Shown here: in pieces, positions 8,246 through 17,203 of the stretch
How positions within the stretch are numbered: the stretch's first letter is position 1
How the letters are laid out: each line of letters starts with the position of its first letter
Source of the DNA: Balneolaceae bacterium UBA7797
GTDB taxonomy: Bacteria > Bacteroidota > Rhodothermia > Balneolales > Balneolaceae
Assembly (NCBI GenBank): GCA_002480645.1
Contig: DLCN01000020.1
Coordinates: 62,001 to 126,000 of the forward strand
DNA: 64,000 nucleotides
Reading direction: 5' to 3'
Notes under the pieces: generated by a model
Database searches by the model: none
The model's input: only the letters and a program-made list of their open reading frames with translations
Told to the model about the DNA's origin: nothing
Made by a program: the position numbers and the translations under genes

Positions 8246-9607
8246 ATGAAGAGAATAATAATAGCGCTGTGCCTGTTGATGGTTTTTTCAAAAGTGTCAT
8301 GGTCTCAAACGAACTTTCAAAAGGGTTTTATACTATCAATAGAAGGTGACACTTTAACGGGAGAGATCGATTATCAGGAATGGTATCAGAACCCGGATAC
8401 CGTTGTTTTTAGAAGTAACCCGGATTCTGATTTAAAGAGCTTCTCACCGGCAGATATCGATGGATTTTATGTTTCCGGTAATCTCTATTATTCGGCTGAA
8501 GTCTCAGTAGATCAGACACCGTTTAAATTCAACTCGACGAATGATCTGAAACCTATCGAGCAGTCATCAATCATAAAAAAAGTTTTTCTTTCGGTTTTGG
8601 TGCAGGGAACTGTGGATCTGTATTTATACAGACACTCGAGAGATAATTTTTATTTAAAGACTGACGAAGGAATATTCGAGTTAATATCTCACGAATATGT
8701 TGCTCTTAATACAAAGGATGAATTGGTCATTAAGGGAGAGTTAACTACAGGGCTTAGTAAATACCGTGTAATGACCGGGGATAAAGACAATTATAAGTAT
8801 CAGTTGAAGCATCATTTACCGAGCTGTTCTTATGAAGAAATCGATCAATTAAGGTATACAGCGAAGCATTTGATGAACTTTGTTGTTAGTTGTAATCAGC
8901 AAATGGGGGCCGATGAAATAACATTTATAAAGAAATTAGATAAAACGCGTATAGGAGGCAGGATATTTACGGGGGTATCTTCATCTATGTTTAATGAGCA
9001 GTTATTCTCAAACGATACCAAAAGATTTTACTCAACTATTCAATTTACTCTTGGAGCAACCGCTAATTTTATATTGCCGGGAGAACTAGGCAGGAAATCG
9101 TTTTTTGTAGGGGTGCAGTATTTTTCTATCAACACACCTGAAGGTGAAGAAATGAGGTCTTTTACCCGACGTGAGACTAATATGTGCGGAGGCATTGCAG
9201 GACCATGTGTGGTAGAAACCGTTACTACAAAACGAAACAGTAATATTTCGGCTACATTTTTAAGATTCGATGTGGGGTATTCTTTTACATTTAATCAGGA
9301 TAAAATACAGCCTTTTGTTACCGTAGGAACAGGATTAAGTAAGAAATTAGAATACTCATCCAAACAAGAATTAATTCTGCAAACGTACCATATAAGAGAC
9401 CAGATAAGAACGCTGGAGAACGAGTCGGTTTCTGAGCCCGTAATTACTTCGCCTGATGAATACTATCTAAGTTTATTTGGTGGGCTTGGAGCAAAATATG
9501 GACCATGGTCTATTGAATTAAGAGCAGATTATGGGCACAGGTTTCCTAAAAGAGTCCCAATATATAACGCGTTTCTACTCTTTGGCTTTCAGATACCTTT
9601 CCAATAG
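8246..9607 (+). CDS. Secreted/outer-membrane beta-barrel protein of unknown function
   Basis: Starting at the ATG at 8246 gives a signal peptide (KRIIIALCLLMVFSKVSWSQ) on a 453-residue protein. The frame also extends 18 codons upstream, but that N-terminus is not signal-like. The N-terminal part has the motif GFILSIEGDTLTGEIDYQEW, seen in a family of uncharacterised Bacteroidota surface proteins. The C-terminal half alternates hydrophobic and polar residues and ends in aromatic-rich strands (FLLFGFQIPFQ), which fits an outer-membrane barrel. One CGGIAGPC segment near residue 310 could form a disulfide. It is a single gene, with no operon partner evident. Confidence 0.65.
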   Translation: MKRIIIALCLLMVFSKVSWSQTNFQKGFILSIEGDTLTGEIDYQEWYQNPDTVVFRSNPDSDLKSFSPADIDGFYVSGNLYYSAEVSVDQTPFKFNSTNDLKPIEQSSIIKKVFLSVLVQGTVDLYLYRHSRDNFYLKTDEGIFELISHEYVALNTKDELVIKGELTTGLSKYRVMTGDKDNYKYQLKHHLPSCSYEEIDQLRYTAKHLMNFVVSCNQQMGADEITFIKKLDKTRIGGRIFTGVSSSMFNEQLFSNDTKRFYSTIQFTLGATANFILPGELGRKSFFVGVQYFSINTPEGEEMRSFTRRETNMCGGIAGPCVVETVTTKRNSNISATFLRFDVGYSFTFNQDKIQPFVTVGTGLSKKLEYSSKQELILQTYHIRDQIRTLENESVSEPVITSPDEYYLSLFGGLGAKYGPWSIELRADYGHRFPKRVPIYNAFLLFGFQIPFQ

Positions 9608-9769
9608 ATCGATTGATCAACTCAGACAGAACAGTTTAACGTAGGATGGTTTTCATTCTCATCGGATCTCAAATAGCCATCATTGGGGATCATAGCCCGG
9701 AATCTTCAGCACTCATATTAACCCGATGTTTTGTATCATTTCGGGAGTAACCGCAAGAAATTTTAAACC

Positions 9770-10327
9770 ATGATCAACTGCCCGGATTGTTATTCAAAAA
9801 TGGAGCGTAAACTACTCGATAAACGGGTGCCGGCGTATGTTTGTAGTTCGTGTGAGGGAACGTGGATTTCGTCCAGCGAATATGCCGACTGGCTGGAAAA
9901 TCAGGCCGGAAAGATCACCATTGAACCGAAGTTGAGCGAAGAGACGCCCCTGCCTGCCGTAGCAAAAAGAAAACCCTTGATCTGTCCGGATTGCGGAAGG
10001 ATCCTGAAACGATATAAGATCTGGCCGGATGTTGAGTTCTACATCGACCGCTGTGGTGGATGTAACGGCGTTTGGTTCGACAGAGATGAGTGGGCCGTTC
10101 TAACGGAAAATGATCTTACCCGGCAGTTATACAGATTTTTTACTGATGAATGGCAGAATCAGCTGAAGAATGAAGAAATGGTATCAAGGTTGAGAACCAT
10201 GTATTCAGAGCGGTTCGGTAAATCAGATTACGAAAAACTCAGAGAGACCAAAGCGTGGCTGGAAAACAATTCAAACCGTGACCAGCTTTTAGCGTATCTG
10301 ATGGATAAGGATCCGTATAAAAGTTAG
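9770..10327 (+). CDS. Double zinc-ribbon protein (zf-TFIIB type)
   Basis: This 185-residue protein carries two TFIIB-like zinc ribbons: Cys4/Cys7 with Cys25/Cys28 (CSSCEGTWIS) and Cys72/Cys75 with Cys95/Cys98 (CGGCNGVWFDRDEW). The C-x-x-C-x-G-x-W hallmark of the zf-TFIIB family appears twice. The C-terminal 75 residues are helical and charged with no recognised domain. The family is widespread and uncharacterised, and is thought to bind nucleic acid or protein. Ten bases separate it from the methyltransferase downstream, so the two are probably co-transcribed. Confidence 0.8.
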   Translation: MINCPDCYSKMERKLLDKRVPAYVCSSCEGTWISSSEYADWLENQAGKITIEPKLSEETPLPAVAKRKPLICPDCGRILKRYKIWPDVEFYIDRCGGCNGVWFDRDEWAVLTENDLTRQLYRFFTDEWQNQLKNEEMVSRLRTMYSERFGKSDYEKLRETKAWLENNSNRDQLLAYLMDKDPYKS

Positions 10328-10336
10328 ATTATCACA

Positions 10337-10885
10337 ATGGAGATAGAATCTGAACATAAGCTAAATCTTGGGTGTGGCAACGATATTCGCGAGGGTTGGG
10401 TGAACCTTGATATTGCTCCCCTGCCCGGCGTGGATGTGGTTCATAATCTGGAGGAGCTTCCGCTGCCGTTTGAGGATGAGGAATTTGATCACATCCGGGC
10501 ACAGGATATCCTGGAGCATCTGGAATACATTCCGCTGTTAAAAGAGATTCACCGCATTTTAAAACCCGGAGGTACGATCAGTATACGTGTGCCGCATTTT
10601 ACCAGCCGGTATAACTTTAATGATCCAACCCATAAAAAGATGTTCTCCTCTAAAACCATGGATTTCTTTGTGCAGGGAGCTTCGTATGGCCGGGATTATT
10701 ATTTCGATTTCCACTTTTCGGAAAATGTATACACCCGCATCAAATTCGAAAAAGGATTATATCTGTATAATTATCTGATCGAGCCCCTTATGAATATTTC
10801 GAAGCAGACCAGAACGGTCTATGAGGGTACTTTTCTCTCCCGGCTTTTTCCTGCGGGAATGATGGAGATCACCCTGAAGAAATGA
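10337..10885 (+). CDS. Class I SAM-dependent methyltransferase
   Basis: A 182-residue Rossmann-fold methyltransferase. Motif I is LNLGCGND at residues 10-17, the acidic residue ending strand 2 is in NLDIAPL, and the post-II segment LPFEDEEFDHIRAQDILEHL and the LKPGGTISIRVPHF strand are typical of type 11 methyltransferases. The substrate is not evident. The gene follows the zinc-ribbon gene closely, and the remainder of the spacer to fabI (267 bases) holds no other convincing gene. Confidence 0.82.
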   Translation: MEIESEHKLNLGCGNDIREGWVNLDIAPLPGVDVVHNLEELPLPFEDEEFDHIRAQDILEHLEYIPLLKEIHRILKPGGTISIRVPHFTSRYNFNDPTHKKMFSSKTMDFFVQGASYGRDYYFDFHFSENVYTRIKFEKGLYLYNYLIEPLMNISKQTRTVYEGTFLSRLFPAGMMEITLKK

Positions 10886-11152
10886 TCCGGGTTATTCTTT
10901 TGAAGTTACATTCAAAATGATGAACTGAAGCACCAATTAGCAAGAATTAACAACATGAACGAGTTGAATTACGAAAGGATCGGTTTTGTAAACGGTTTAA
11001 ATAACCCGCTTCTTTGGAATAGTCGTTCAGGTTATCAGTGTTAAGTAGGTTAATTCATGGTACCCAATAGCTAAAACTAATTACGGCTATCATTTTATCG
11101 GAATAAGTGGGATTTTACCCCGTTCAAAACAACCAACAGGAAAGTTAATAGA

Positions 11153-11986
11153 ATGAGTGAAGGTTACGGTTTACTAAAAGGTAAAAAAGGAATCATTTTT
11201 GGTGCACTCGACGAGCGCAGCATCGCCTGGAGAATTGCATTGGCCTGCAAGCGTGAAGGAGCCGAATTTGTGTTATCGAACGCTCCGGTTGCATTGCGTC
11301 TTGGACAGCTGGACGCGTTAAGTGAGGCAACAGGTGCACCGGTTATCCCATGTGATGTTTCAAGTGATAATGAAGTCATAGATCTTGTAAATAAAACGAA
11401 AGAACATTTTGGCGGCGGAGTTGATTTTGTACTCCACGCGATCGGTATGTCGCCCAATGTGAGAAAGAAACTCCCCTATACCGATATCAATTATCAGTGG
11501 TTCCAGCAATCTCTGGATATTTCTGCTATTTCATTACATCGCATTTTGCATCATGCTGATGAAGCCGGTCTTTTAAACGACGGTGGTAGCGTTGTTGCTC
11601 TTTCATACATCGGGGCGCAGCGTATTTTCAGTAAATATTCTGATATGAATGATGCCAAAGCGTTATTGGAAAGTATCGCCCGGAATTACGGAAGCAGACT
11701 GGCTCCAAGAGGAATTCGTGTAAATACCGTTTCTCAGGCGCCGACTAAAACCTCGGCCGGAACAGGAATCAAAGGATTTGACGGCATGTACACATTTGCT
11801 GATATGATCGCCCCGCTGGGTAATCCATCTGCGGATGAATGCGCCGATTACTGCGTAACCCTGTTCTCTGATCTTACACGAAAAGTGACCATGCAGAACT
11901 TATTCCATGATGGTGGGTTTGTAACTTCCGGAATCTCTGAACAGATGATCGAAGATCTCGCAAAAGTTTACGCAAACGAAGAATAA
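11153..11986 (+). CDS. fabI: Enoyl-[acyl-carrier-protein] reductase FabI
   Basis: A 277-residue NADH-dependent enoyl-ACP reductase that completes each cycle of fatty-acid elongation. The start LLKGKKGIIFGALDERSIAW is the FabI dinucleotide-binding loop. The catalytic set is Tyr152 (SYIGAQ), Tyr162 and Lys169 (YSDMNDAK), matching the Y-x9-Y-x6-K arrangement. SQAPTKTSAGTGIKGFDGM forms the substrate loop. This is the triclosan-target class. ruvC begins five bases after the stop. Confidence 0.95.
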   Translation: MSEGYGLLKGKKGIIFGALDERSIAWRIALACKREGAEFVLSNAPVALRLGQLDALSEATGAPVIPCDVSSDNEVIDLVNKTKEHFGGGVDFVLHAIGMSPNVRKKLPYTDINYQWFQQSLDISAISLHRILHHADEAGLLNDGGSVVALSYIGAQRIFSKYSDMNDAKALLESIARNYGSRLAPRGIRVNTVSQAPTKTSAGTGIKGFDGMYTFADMIAPLGNPSADECADYCVTLFSDLTRKVTMQNLFHDGGFVTSGISEQMIEDLAKVYANEE

Positions 11987-11990
11987 TTGA

Positions 11991-12560
11991 ATGCCTGATA
12001 TTATCCTCGGTATAGATCCTGGTTCCAGAAATACCGGATATGCGGTTCTTACCGAGGAGAATGGCTCTTTGATCGCACTGCGTTGCGATACCATTCGCTC
12101 CGCTCACATCGACGATCATTCCGATCGCCTGAAACACATCTACGGCAAGATCACTGAGATCATACGATCTGTTCAGCCTAATAAGTGTGCCGTTGAAACC
12201 CCGATCTACGGGGTGGATCCGCAAGCAATGCTGAAACTAGGCCGGGCTCAGGCGGCAGCGATTCTGGCCATCAAGAATGCCGGACTTGAAGTGACAGAGT
12301 ATTTCCCAAAAGTGGTGAAGAAATCCATTACCGGAAATGGAAACGCCACGAAAGATCAGGTTGCCTTTATGCTGCATAAAATGGTAAAGTTGCCCGATGA
12401 AAAACTTTCGAAGGATGCCACAGATGCACTGGCCGTTGCCTGGTGTCACCTGATGAACGGCAAAGCAATTCCGACATCCTCCAAAAAAACACATCAAAAC
12501 AATAAAAAATCGGATTGGGCCAGTTTTGTGGAAAATAATCCGGACAGGGTTCGTAGATAA
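11991..12560 (+). CDS. ruvC: Holliday junction resolvase RuvC
   Basis: A 189-residue junction endonuclease. The active-site carboxylates are in ILGIDPGSRNTGYAV (Asp9), the Glu of KCAVETPIYG, and the KDATDALAVAWCH cluster. It works with RuvAB, which move the junction. A Lys/Arg/Asn-rich tail of about 25 residues beyond the catalytic core (KKTHQNNKKSDW...) makes it slightly longer than the 173-residue E. coli protein. Its stop overlaps the ruvA start (TAATG), so ruvC and ruvA are translationally coupled; ruvB is not in the window. Confidence 0.95.
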   Translation: MPDIILGIDPGSRNTGYAVLTEENGSLIALRCDTIRSAHIDDHSDRLKHIYGKITEIIRSVQPNKCAVETPIYGVDPQAMLKLGRAQAAAILAIKNAGLEVTEYFPKVVKKSITGNGNATKDQVAFMLHKMVKLPDEKLSKDATDALAVAWCHLMNGKAIPTSSKKTHQNNKKSDWASFVENNPDRVRR

Positions 12561-13153
12561 TGATCGCATTTTTAAAAGGACATATTGAAGAGAAGCATCC
12601 GGACAGAGTTTTGATCGATGTGAATGGTGTAGGTTATCGGGTTGAGATCTCCACCCAAACCTTCGAGCAACTCGAATCGGCGGGCAGTGAACTCAAAATA
12701 CTGATCTATCACCATATCACAGAAAATGACCAGCGGTTATTCGGGTTCTTCACCAGCGCGGAGAAGGCATTGTTCGAAAAGCTGATCACCGTAAAAGGTG
12801 TGGGGCCAAAACTCGGACTCACCATTTTAAGCGGATTACCGGCTTCCAACCTCATCTCAGCCATTGTTAATCAGGATACCGCCACCCTCTCCAGAGTTCC
12901 CGGAATCGGGAAAAAGACAGCGGAACGTATTTGTCTGGAATTGAAAGAAAAGCTTAAAGAATTGGACACGTCCGGCAATGGTTCGGCGACTGTTCCAAAA
13001 ACCGGGGTGATGGAAGAAGCGATTCAGGCATTGGAAGCATTAGGGTTCCGGACAAAAGAAGCAGAACAGGCTGCTATGAAAGCCATCAAAGAGGTTGGTG
13101 GCGAAGATTCATCTGCAGTAATCCGCAAAGCGTTGTCCATGTTGAATAAATAG
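12560..13153 (+). CDS. ruvA: Holliday junction DNA helicase subunit RuvA
   Basis: A 197-residue tetrameric junction-binding protein. The N-terminal OB fold begins MIAFLKGHIEEKHPDRVLIDVNGVGY. Two helix-hairpin-helix motifs follow (LITVKGVGPKLGLTILSG and LSRVPGIGKKTAERICLELKEKL). A C-terminal UBA-like domain near residues 150-197 (EEAIQALEALGFRTKEAEQA) would contact RuvB. It overlaps ruvC by one base. Confidence 0.95.
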   Translation: MIAFLKGHIEEKHPDRVLIDVNGVGYRVEISTQTFEQLESAGSELKILIYHHITENDQRLFGFFTSAEKALFEKLITVKGVGPKLGLTILSGLPASNLISAIVNQDTATLSRVPGIGKKTAERICLELKEKLKELDTSGNGSATVPKTGVMEEAIQALEALGFRTKEAEQAAMKAIKEVGGEDSSAVIRKALSMLNK

Positions 13154-13243
13154 CTATTCTCGTAACAATTTCTTCATTTCCTATTGGTGCATTACATTAG
13201 TACCATTATAGAATTATTACCGGATAATAAACCTAACGTTGCT

Positions 13244-13921
13244 GTGGCTAAACAAACCATTCTAGTAGTTGATGATGAACGTGATCTTTTAGATCTGATC
13301 GAATACAATCTTAAAAAAGAGGGATTCGAAGTATTAAAAGCCGAAAATGGTGAACAAGGCATTGAAATTGCCCGCGAGAATAAACCCGATCTCGTATTGA
13401 TGGATATCATGATGCCGAAAATGGACGGGCTCGAAGCAGTTGAGATCATGCGTAAAGACGATGAGTTAAAGCGCATTCCTATCATCTTTTTAACCGCCCG
13501 AAGTGATGAAAAGACCGAGGTTGAAGGCCTGAATAAAGGCGGGGATGATTACATCACCAAACCGATCAGCACGACCAAACTCGTTTCGCGCATTAAAGCG
13601 GTTATGCGCCGCTTCGATGAAACTCAGGAATCGGTAAATAAACTGGATGTTCACGATCTGGAGATCGATAAAGACCGGTATATCGTAAAACGAGGGGAAG
13701 AAGAATTTCAATTACCCCGCAAAGAGTTCGAATTATTGTTTTTCCTGGCCAGCAGAAAAGGAAAAGTACTGGATCGCCAGACGCTGTTAAATAAAGTGTG
13801 GGGAGACAATATTTATGTGGTGGATCGTACGGTGGATGTTCATGTTCGAAAGATCCGGGAAAAACTGGGAGATCATTACATCGAAACAGTGAAGGGCGTT
13901 GGTTACAGATTTAAGGAATGA
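13244..13921 (+). CDS. PhoB/OmpR-family response regulator
   Basis: A receiver domain (TILVVDDERDLLDLIEY, phospho-acceptor Asp54 in LVLMDIMMPKMDG, Thr in FLTARSDE, Lys in YITKP) is joined to a winged-helix DNA-binding domain ending VDVHVRKIREKLGDHYIETVKGVGYRFKE. The frame is open upstream to 13184, but the GTG at 13244 gives the typical start V-AKQTILVVDD and 225 residues; this start choice is an inference. It overlaps the downstream histidine kinase gene by four bases (ATGA). The pair resembles PhoB-PhoR, though the signal is not known. Confidence 0.9.
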   Translation: MAKQTILVVDDERDLLDLIEYNLKKEGFEVLKAENGEQGIEIARENKPDLVLMDIMMPKMDGLEAVEIMRKDDELKRIPIIFLTARSDEKTEVEGLNKGGDDYITKPISTTKLVSRIKAVMRRFDETQESVNKLDVHDLEIDKDRYIVKRGEEEFQLPRKEFELLFFLASRKGKVLDRQTLLNKVWGDNIYVVDRTVDVHVRKIREKLGDHYIETVKGVGYRFKE

Positions 13922-14991
13922 GTAAGAAACGCAGAAACGCAAAATTCTTTAAGCTAGGTTCACGAATAGCGCTGTATATATCAGCGCTTTCTGCATTAAT
14001 AGCCTACCTTTTGGTGTTTTTTATTCTTGAACACTCCCAATCCGAATCGTTGATGGTTTCGGGGGCTATTCTGTTTACCTCGTTTATTATAGCCTACACG
14101 GTAACGTATCTTCTGGAGTTCAGGCGGATCAAAGTACTGGAACAGGTCTCGAAGAATATTTCGAAGAAACGGTTCGAGGAAATTGAGGATCTGCGAACAC
14201 TTTACGATGATGAATTAGATTACATCATCAAGCATCTCATAAAATCCAGCCGTACCGTTGAACGTGAAATACAACGGTTGAACCGCATTGAGAACTATCG
14301 GAAAGAGTTTATCGGGGATATTTCGCATGAATTAAAGACTCCTATTTTTGCCATTCAGGGTTTTATCGAAACACTGTTGAACGGGGCCTTAGAGGATGAA
14401 GAGGTAAACCGGGATTTCCTGCAAAAAGCGATGAGAAACGTAAATCGCCTCATCTTTCTTACTAAAGATCTTATGGAGATCTCAAAACTGGAAACAGGGG
14501 AACTCAAATCAGAGCTGGAAGATATTTACCTCTATGAGACCATTCACGAAATTGCAGAGAGTCTTACTTACAAAGCTCAGAAAGATAATATTTCTCTGAA
14601 TATCACAAATATAGACAAGAACCTGCAAGTCAGAGCTGACCGAAATCAGATCAAACAGGTTCTGATCAACCTCATCGAGAACGGGATAAAGTATAATATA
14701 CCCGGAGGCTCTGTTGATATCGGGTTAACCGATTCCAAAAATCCGAATAAGATCAATTTGTTTGTGAAAGATTCCGGGATCGGTATCGATGAAACAGATA
14801 TTCCAAGGGTAACCGAGCGATTCTTCCGGGTGGATAAGTCAAGATCAAGAGAAAAGGGGGGTACCGGACTAGGGCTGGCCATTGTAAAGCACATTCTGGA
14901 AGCACATGGCGAACAATTAAAGATCAAGAGTGTGCCTAACGAAGGTTCCACGTTCATTTTAACGCTTACTAAATCGGAACTCGATAAATAG
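13918..14991 (+). CDS. PhoR-like sensor histidine kinase
   Basis: 357 residues. Two transmembrane helices at about 15-37 and 44-66 are separated by only a few polar residues, so there is almost no periplasmic sensor. A linker follows, then HisKA with His137 in FIGDISHELKTPIFAIQGF, and an HATPase domain with N (NLIENGIKYN), G1 (DSGIGID), F and G2 (GGTGLGLAIVKHI) boxes. The absence of an extracytoplasmic domain suggests membrane or partner-protein sensing, as in PhoR with Pst/PhoU. No pst or phoU genes are in the window. Its start overlaps the response-regulator stop. Confidence 0.92.
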   Translation: MSKKRRNAKFFKLGSRIALYISALSALIAYLLVFFILEHSQSESLMVSGAILFTSFIIAYTVTYLLEFRRIKVLEQVSKNISKKRFEEIEDLRTLYDDELDYIIKHLIKSSRTVEREIQRLNRIENYRKEFIGDISHELKTPIFAIQGFIETLLNGALEDEEVNRDFLQKAMRNVNRLIFLTKDLMEISKLETGELKSELEDIYLYETIHEIAESLTYKAQKDNISLNITNIDKNLQVRADRNQIKQVLINLIENGIKYNIPGGSVDIGLTDSKNPNKINLFVKDSGIGIDETDIPRVTERFFRVDKSRSREKGGTGLGLAIVKHILEAHGEQLKIKSVPNEGSTFILTLTKSELDK

Positions 14992-15004
14992 CAGCGCAAT
15001 TCAG

Positions 15005-15012
15005 TATCTTTG
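15005..15012 (+). promoter_or_regulatory. TAnnTTTG -7 box before manC
   Basis: TATCTTTG lies 34 bases before the chosen manC start and matches the Bacteroidota -7 consensus TAnnTTTG. No TTG is found at the expected 19-21 base spacing upstream, so it may be weak or a chance match. Confidence 0.4.
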
Positions 15013-15045
15013 CGCCCCAATGTTAATCTTTATCACAATATTTTT

Positions 15046-16131
15046 ATGGTATATGCTGTAATTATGGCCGGTGGATCAGGAACACGGTTCTGGCCAAAAA
15101 GCACTAAATCACTTCCAAAACAATTCCTGAATCTTTTCGGGGATGGAACTATGATCCAGAATACCGCTGCACGCATTAAAGAGTTGATTCCTCAGGAACG
15201 TATCATGGTGGTGACCAACGATAATTATGTAGAGATCGTAAAAGAGCAGTTACCCAAAGTGCCGGAGGAAAATATTGTAGGTGAACCGGTTGCCAAGAAT
15301 ACCGCACCTTGTGTAGCCATTGCTGCTGAACTGCTACATAAAAAGGATCCTGATGCGGTAATGGTGGTGCTTCCTGCAGATCATCACATTACAGAGCCTG
15401 ATAAATTCAATCAAATTCTGAGTTCGGCCATTGAAAAAGCTCAATCCGGAGAACATCTGGTTACGATCGGTATTACACCGAGCCGGCCGGAAACGGGTTT
15501 TGGGTATATTCACGCTAATGGAGAAGAAAAAGAAGACCTGAAAGGAAACCCCGTTCACCCGGTACTCGGGTTTAAAGAAAAACCAGATGAAAAAACGGCA
15601 GAGGAATACATTGAATCAGGTGATTATTTCTGGAATAGCGGAATGTTCATTTGGAAAGCTTCTACCGTACTTAATGAAATTGAACAGCATCTGCCGGATA
15701 TGTATGCTGAAGTTAAAAATGCATCTCCTGAACTATTTACAGATTATCATGGTCCGGCCATCAATGACTTTTACCATGCCTGTGAATCCATTTCCATTGA
15801 TTATGGTATAATGGAAAAAGCCGGGTCTATTTACGTTGTTCCGGGCGAATTTGGCTGGAACGACGTGGGTAGCTGGACCGCCGTGTATGAATTAGCCGAT
15901 AAGAATAAATTGGGTAATGCGATACAGGCAATGAATGTTACTTTTGCTGCGTCGGAGAATAATCTTGTTGTATCAGAAGGTGAAAAAATGATCTCTCTGG
16001 TTGGTCTGGATAATGTAGCTGTGGTTGAAACTGAAGATGCCATTCTGGTTTGTAACTTAAATACAGCTCAGGGAGTGAAACAGATCGTGGAACAACTAAA
16101 GAGTACAGAGGATTACAAGAAATTTCTGTAG
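15046..16131 (+). CDS. manC: Mannose-1-phosphate guanylyltransferase
   Basis: A 361-residue nucleotidyltransferase that makes GDP-mannose from GTP and mannose-1-phosphate, for polysaccharide, lipid or glycoprotein glycosylation. The signature VIMAGGSGTRFWPKS and the motifs PKQFLNL, FGYIHANGEE, GFKEKP and FWNSGMFIWKA are all present. The ATG at 15046 is preferred over the upstream in-frame start at 15010 because it gives MVYAVIMAGG. It lacks the C-terminal phosphomannose isomerase domain of the bifunctional form. The stop is 8 bases from the convergent metallo-hydrolase gene. Confidence 0.92.
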   Translation: MVYAVIMAGGSGTRFWPKSTKSLPKQFLNLFGDGTMIQNTAARIKELIPQERIMVVTNDNYVEIVKEQLPKVPEENIVGEPVAKNTAPCVAIAAELLHKKDPDAVMVVLPADHHITEPDKFNQILSSAIEKAQSGEHLVTIGITPSRPETGFGYIHANGEEKEDLKGNPVHPVLGFKEKPDEKTAEEYIESGDYFWNSGMFIWKASTVLNEIEQHLPDMYAEVKNASPELFTDYHGPAINDFYHACESISIDYGIMEKAGSIYVVPGEFGWNDVGSWTAVYELADKNKLGNAIQAMNVTFAASENNLVVSEGEKMISLVGLDNVAVVETEDAILVCNLNTAQGVKQIVEQLKSTEDYKKFL

Positions 16132-16139
16132 TGAAATTC

Positions 16140-16901
16140 TTAAAAAGTAAATGACTGCTGGTCATACGCCAGGGTTATTCCGGCCGGTAGTCGTTTATTG
16201 GTTTCTTCGTGATCCACATAACTATTCATGTGGATCAAATAGGTTTTTGATGCCCCCACTCTTTGGGCGATGTTAACAGCTTCCGGTATCGTTAAATGGG
16301 TTGGGTGTTCGGGCTCCCAACGCAGGGCACTTAAAATGAGTATCTCACACCCCTGAATTAGTTGCAGGGTAGAATCCGGTATGAACTTTACATCGGTCAG
16401 ATAAGCGAGGTCATTTATGCGATATCCTAGTATTGGCAACGATCCGTGAAGAATGGGCAACGGGGTGACCTCAATCTCATCATTTAACCAAAATTTTTCA
16501 GACGCTTCAATCAGATCCAGAGAGGTTGAACCCGGATATTTGTTCTCGCCGAACATGTAATCGAATCGTTTTTGGATGGAATTAATTGCGGAGGGTGTTG
16601 AGTACACCGGTATCGGGTCCGGCCGCTTGTAGTTATACATCCGAAGATCATCCAACCCACCAATATGGTCCATATGTTCATGGGTGACAAGTACATGGTC
16701 CACTTTTTGAATTCGGTTCCTGATACTTTGTATTCTGAATTCCGGACCTGTATCAATGATGATCGAAGTGTCTTTAGTTTCAATCCACGCAGAGCAGCGG
16801 GTTCGTTCATTTCTTGGATCATGGACCAATTCCTCTCTCATAAAGCCGCCTGAAACCGGAACACCCATCGAAGTACCTGTGCCAAGAAAGGTAAAACGCA
16901 T
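16140..16901 (-). CDS. MBL-fold metallo-hydrolase, PhnP/RNase Z-like
   Basis: A 253-residue metallo-beta-lactamase-fold enzyme. The zinc motif is VLVTHEHMDHIGG, with an upstream IIIDTGPEFR strand and a later LILSALRWEPEHPTHL and YLIHMNSYVDHEE. Opening GTGTSMGVPVSG and the overall order match the PhnP-like phosphodiesterase branch common in Bacteroidota. The substrate is unknown. It is the last of three closely packed minus-strand genes; the upstream gene ends two bases before its start. Confidence 0.85.
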   Translation of the reverse strand: MRFTFLGTGTSMGVPVSGGFMREELVHDPRNERTRCSAWIETKDTSIIIDTGPEFRIQSIRNRIQKVDHVLVTHEHMDHIGGLDDLRMYNYKRPDPIPVYSTPSAINSIQKRFDYMFGENKYPGSTSLDLIEASEKFWLNDEIEVTPLPILHGSLPILGYRINDLAYLTDVKFIPDSTLQLIQGCEILILSALRWEPEHPTHLTIPEAVNIAQRVGASKTYLIHMNSYVDHEETNKRLPAGITLAYDQQSFTF

Positions 16902-16903
16902 AT

Positions 16904-17203
16904 CTACTCTTGCTCCCAGCTATTTGCGGCTGTTACAGGCGAAATTTGCATTTGATCCCACAGACGAACCAGTTCTTTTCTTATTACCGGCTTTATATAT
17001 ACTTCTGAAAGGTCGATCTCTCCGAGTACAGATACAATGGTACCTATCTGTGACTCAACGGGCTTGTTCTTGTTAACCATCACGATCTTATCCCCTTCTA
17101 TGATACAATCCGATCCACGAAAACTGCCACGTTCCTTTCTAAGTGTATATCCACTTTGCTCCAGGAGGTGTTCAAGTTCAAGTAATAGTTTGTCTGCTTT
17201 CAA
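16904..17203 (-). CDS. Conserved small protein of unknown function
   Basis: A 99-residue, soluble-looking protein with no signal peptide. The middle has alternating strands (SDCIIEGDKIVMVNKNKPVESQIGTIVSVL) and the C-terminal half is helical. I do not recognise a named domain. Its start overlaps the stop of the upstream gene by four bases and its stop abuts the MBL-fold gene, so the three are almost certainly one operon. Function could be linked to the metallo-hydrolase, but nothing in the sequence proves this. Confidence 0.65.
   Translation of the reverse strand: MKADKLLLELEHLLEQSGYTLRKERGSFRGSDCIIEGDKIVMVNKNKPVESQIGTIVSVLGEIDLSEVYIKPVIRKELVRLWDQMQISPVTAANSWEQE

Noticed and set aside
10954..11044. 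Short frame starting ATGAACGAG between the methyltransferase and fabI
   Set aside because: About 30 codons with no recognisable features, so it was not listed as a gene.
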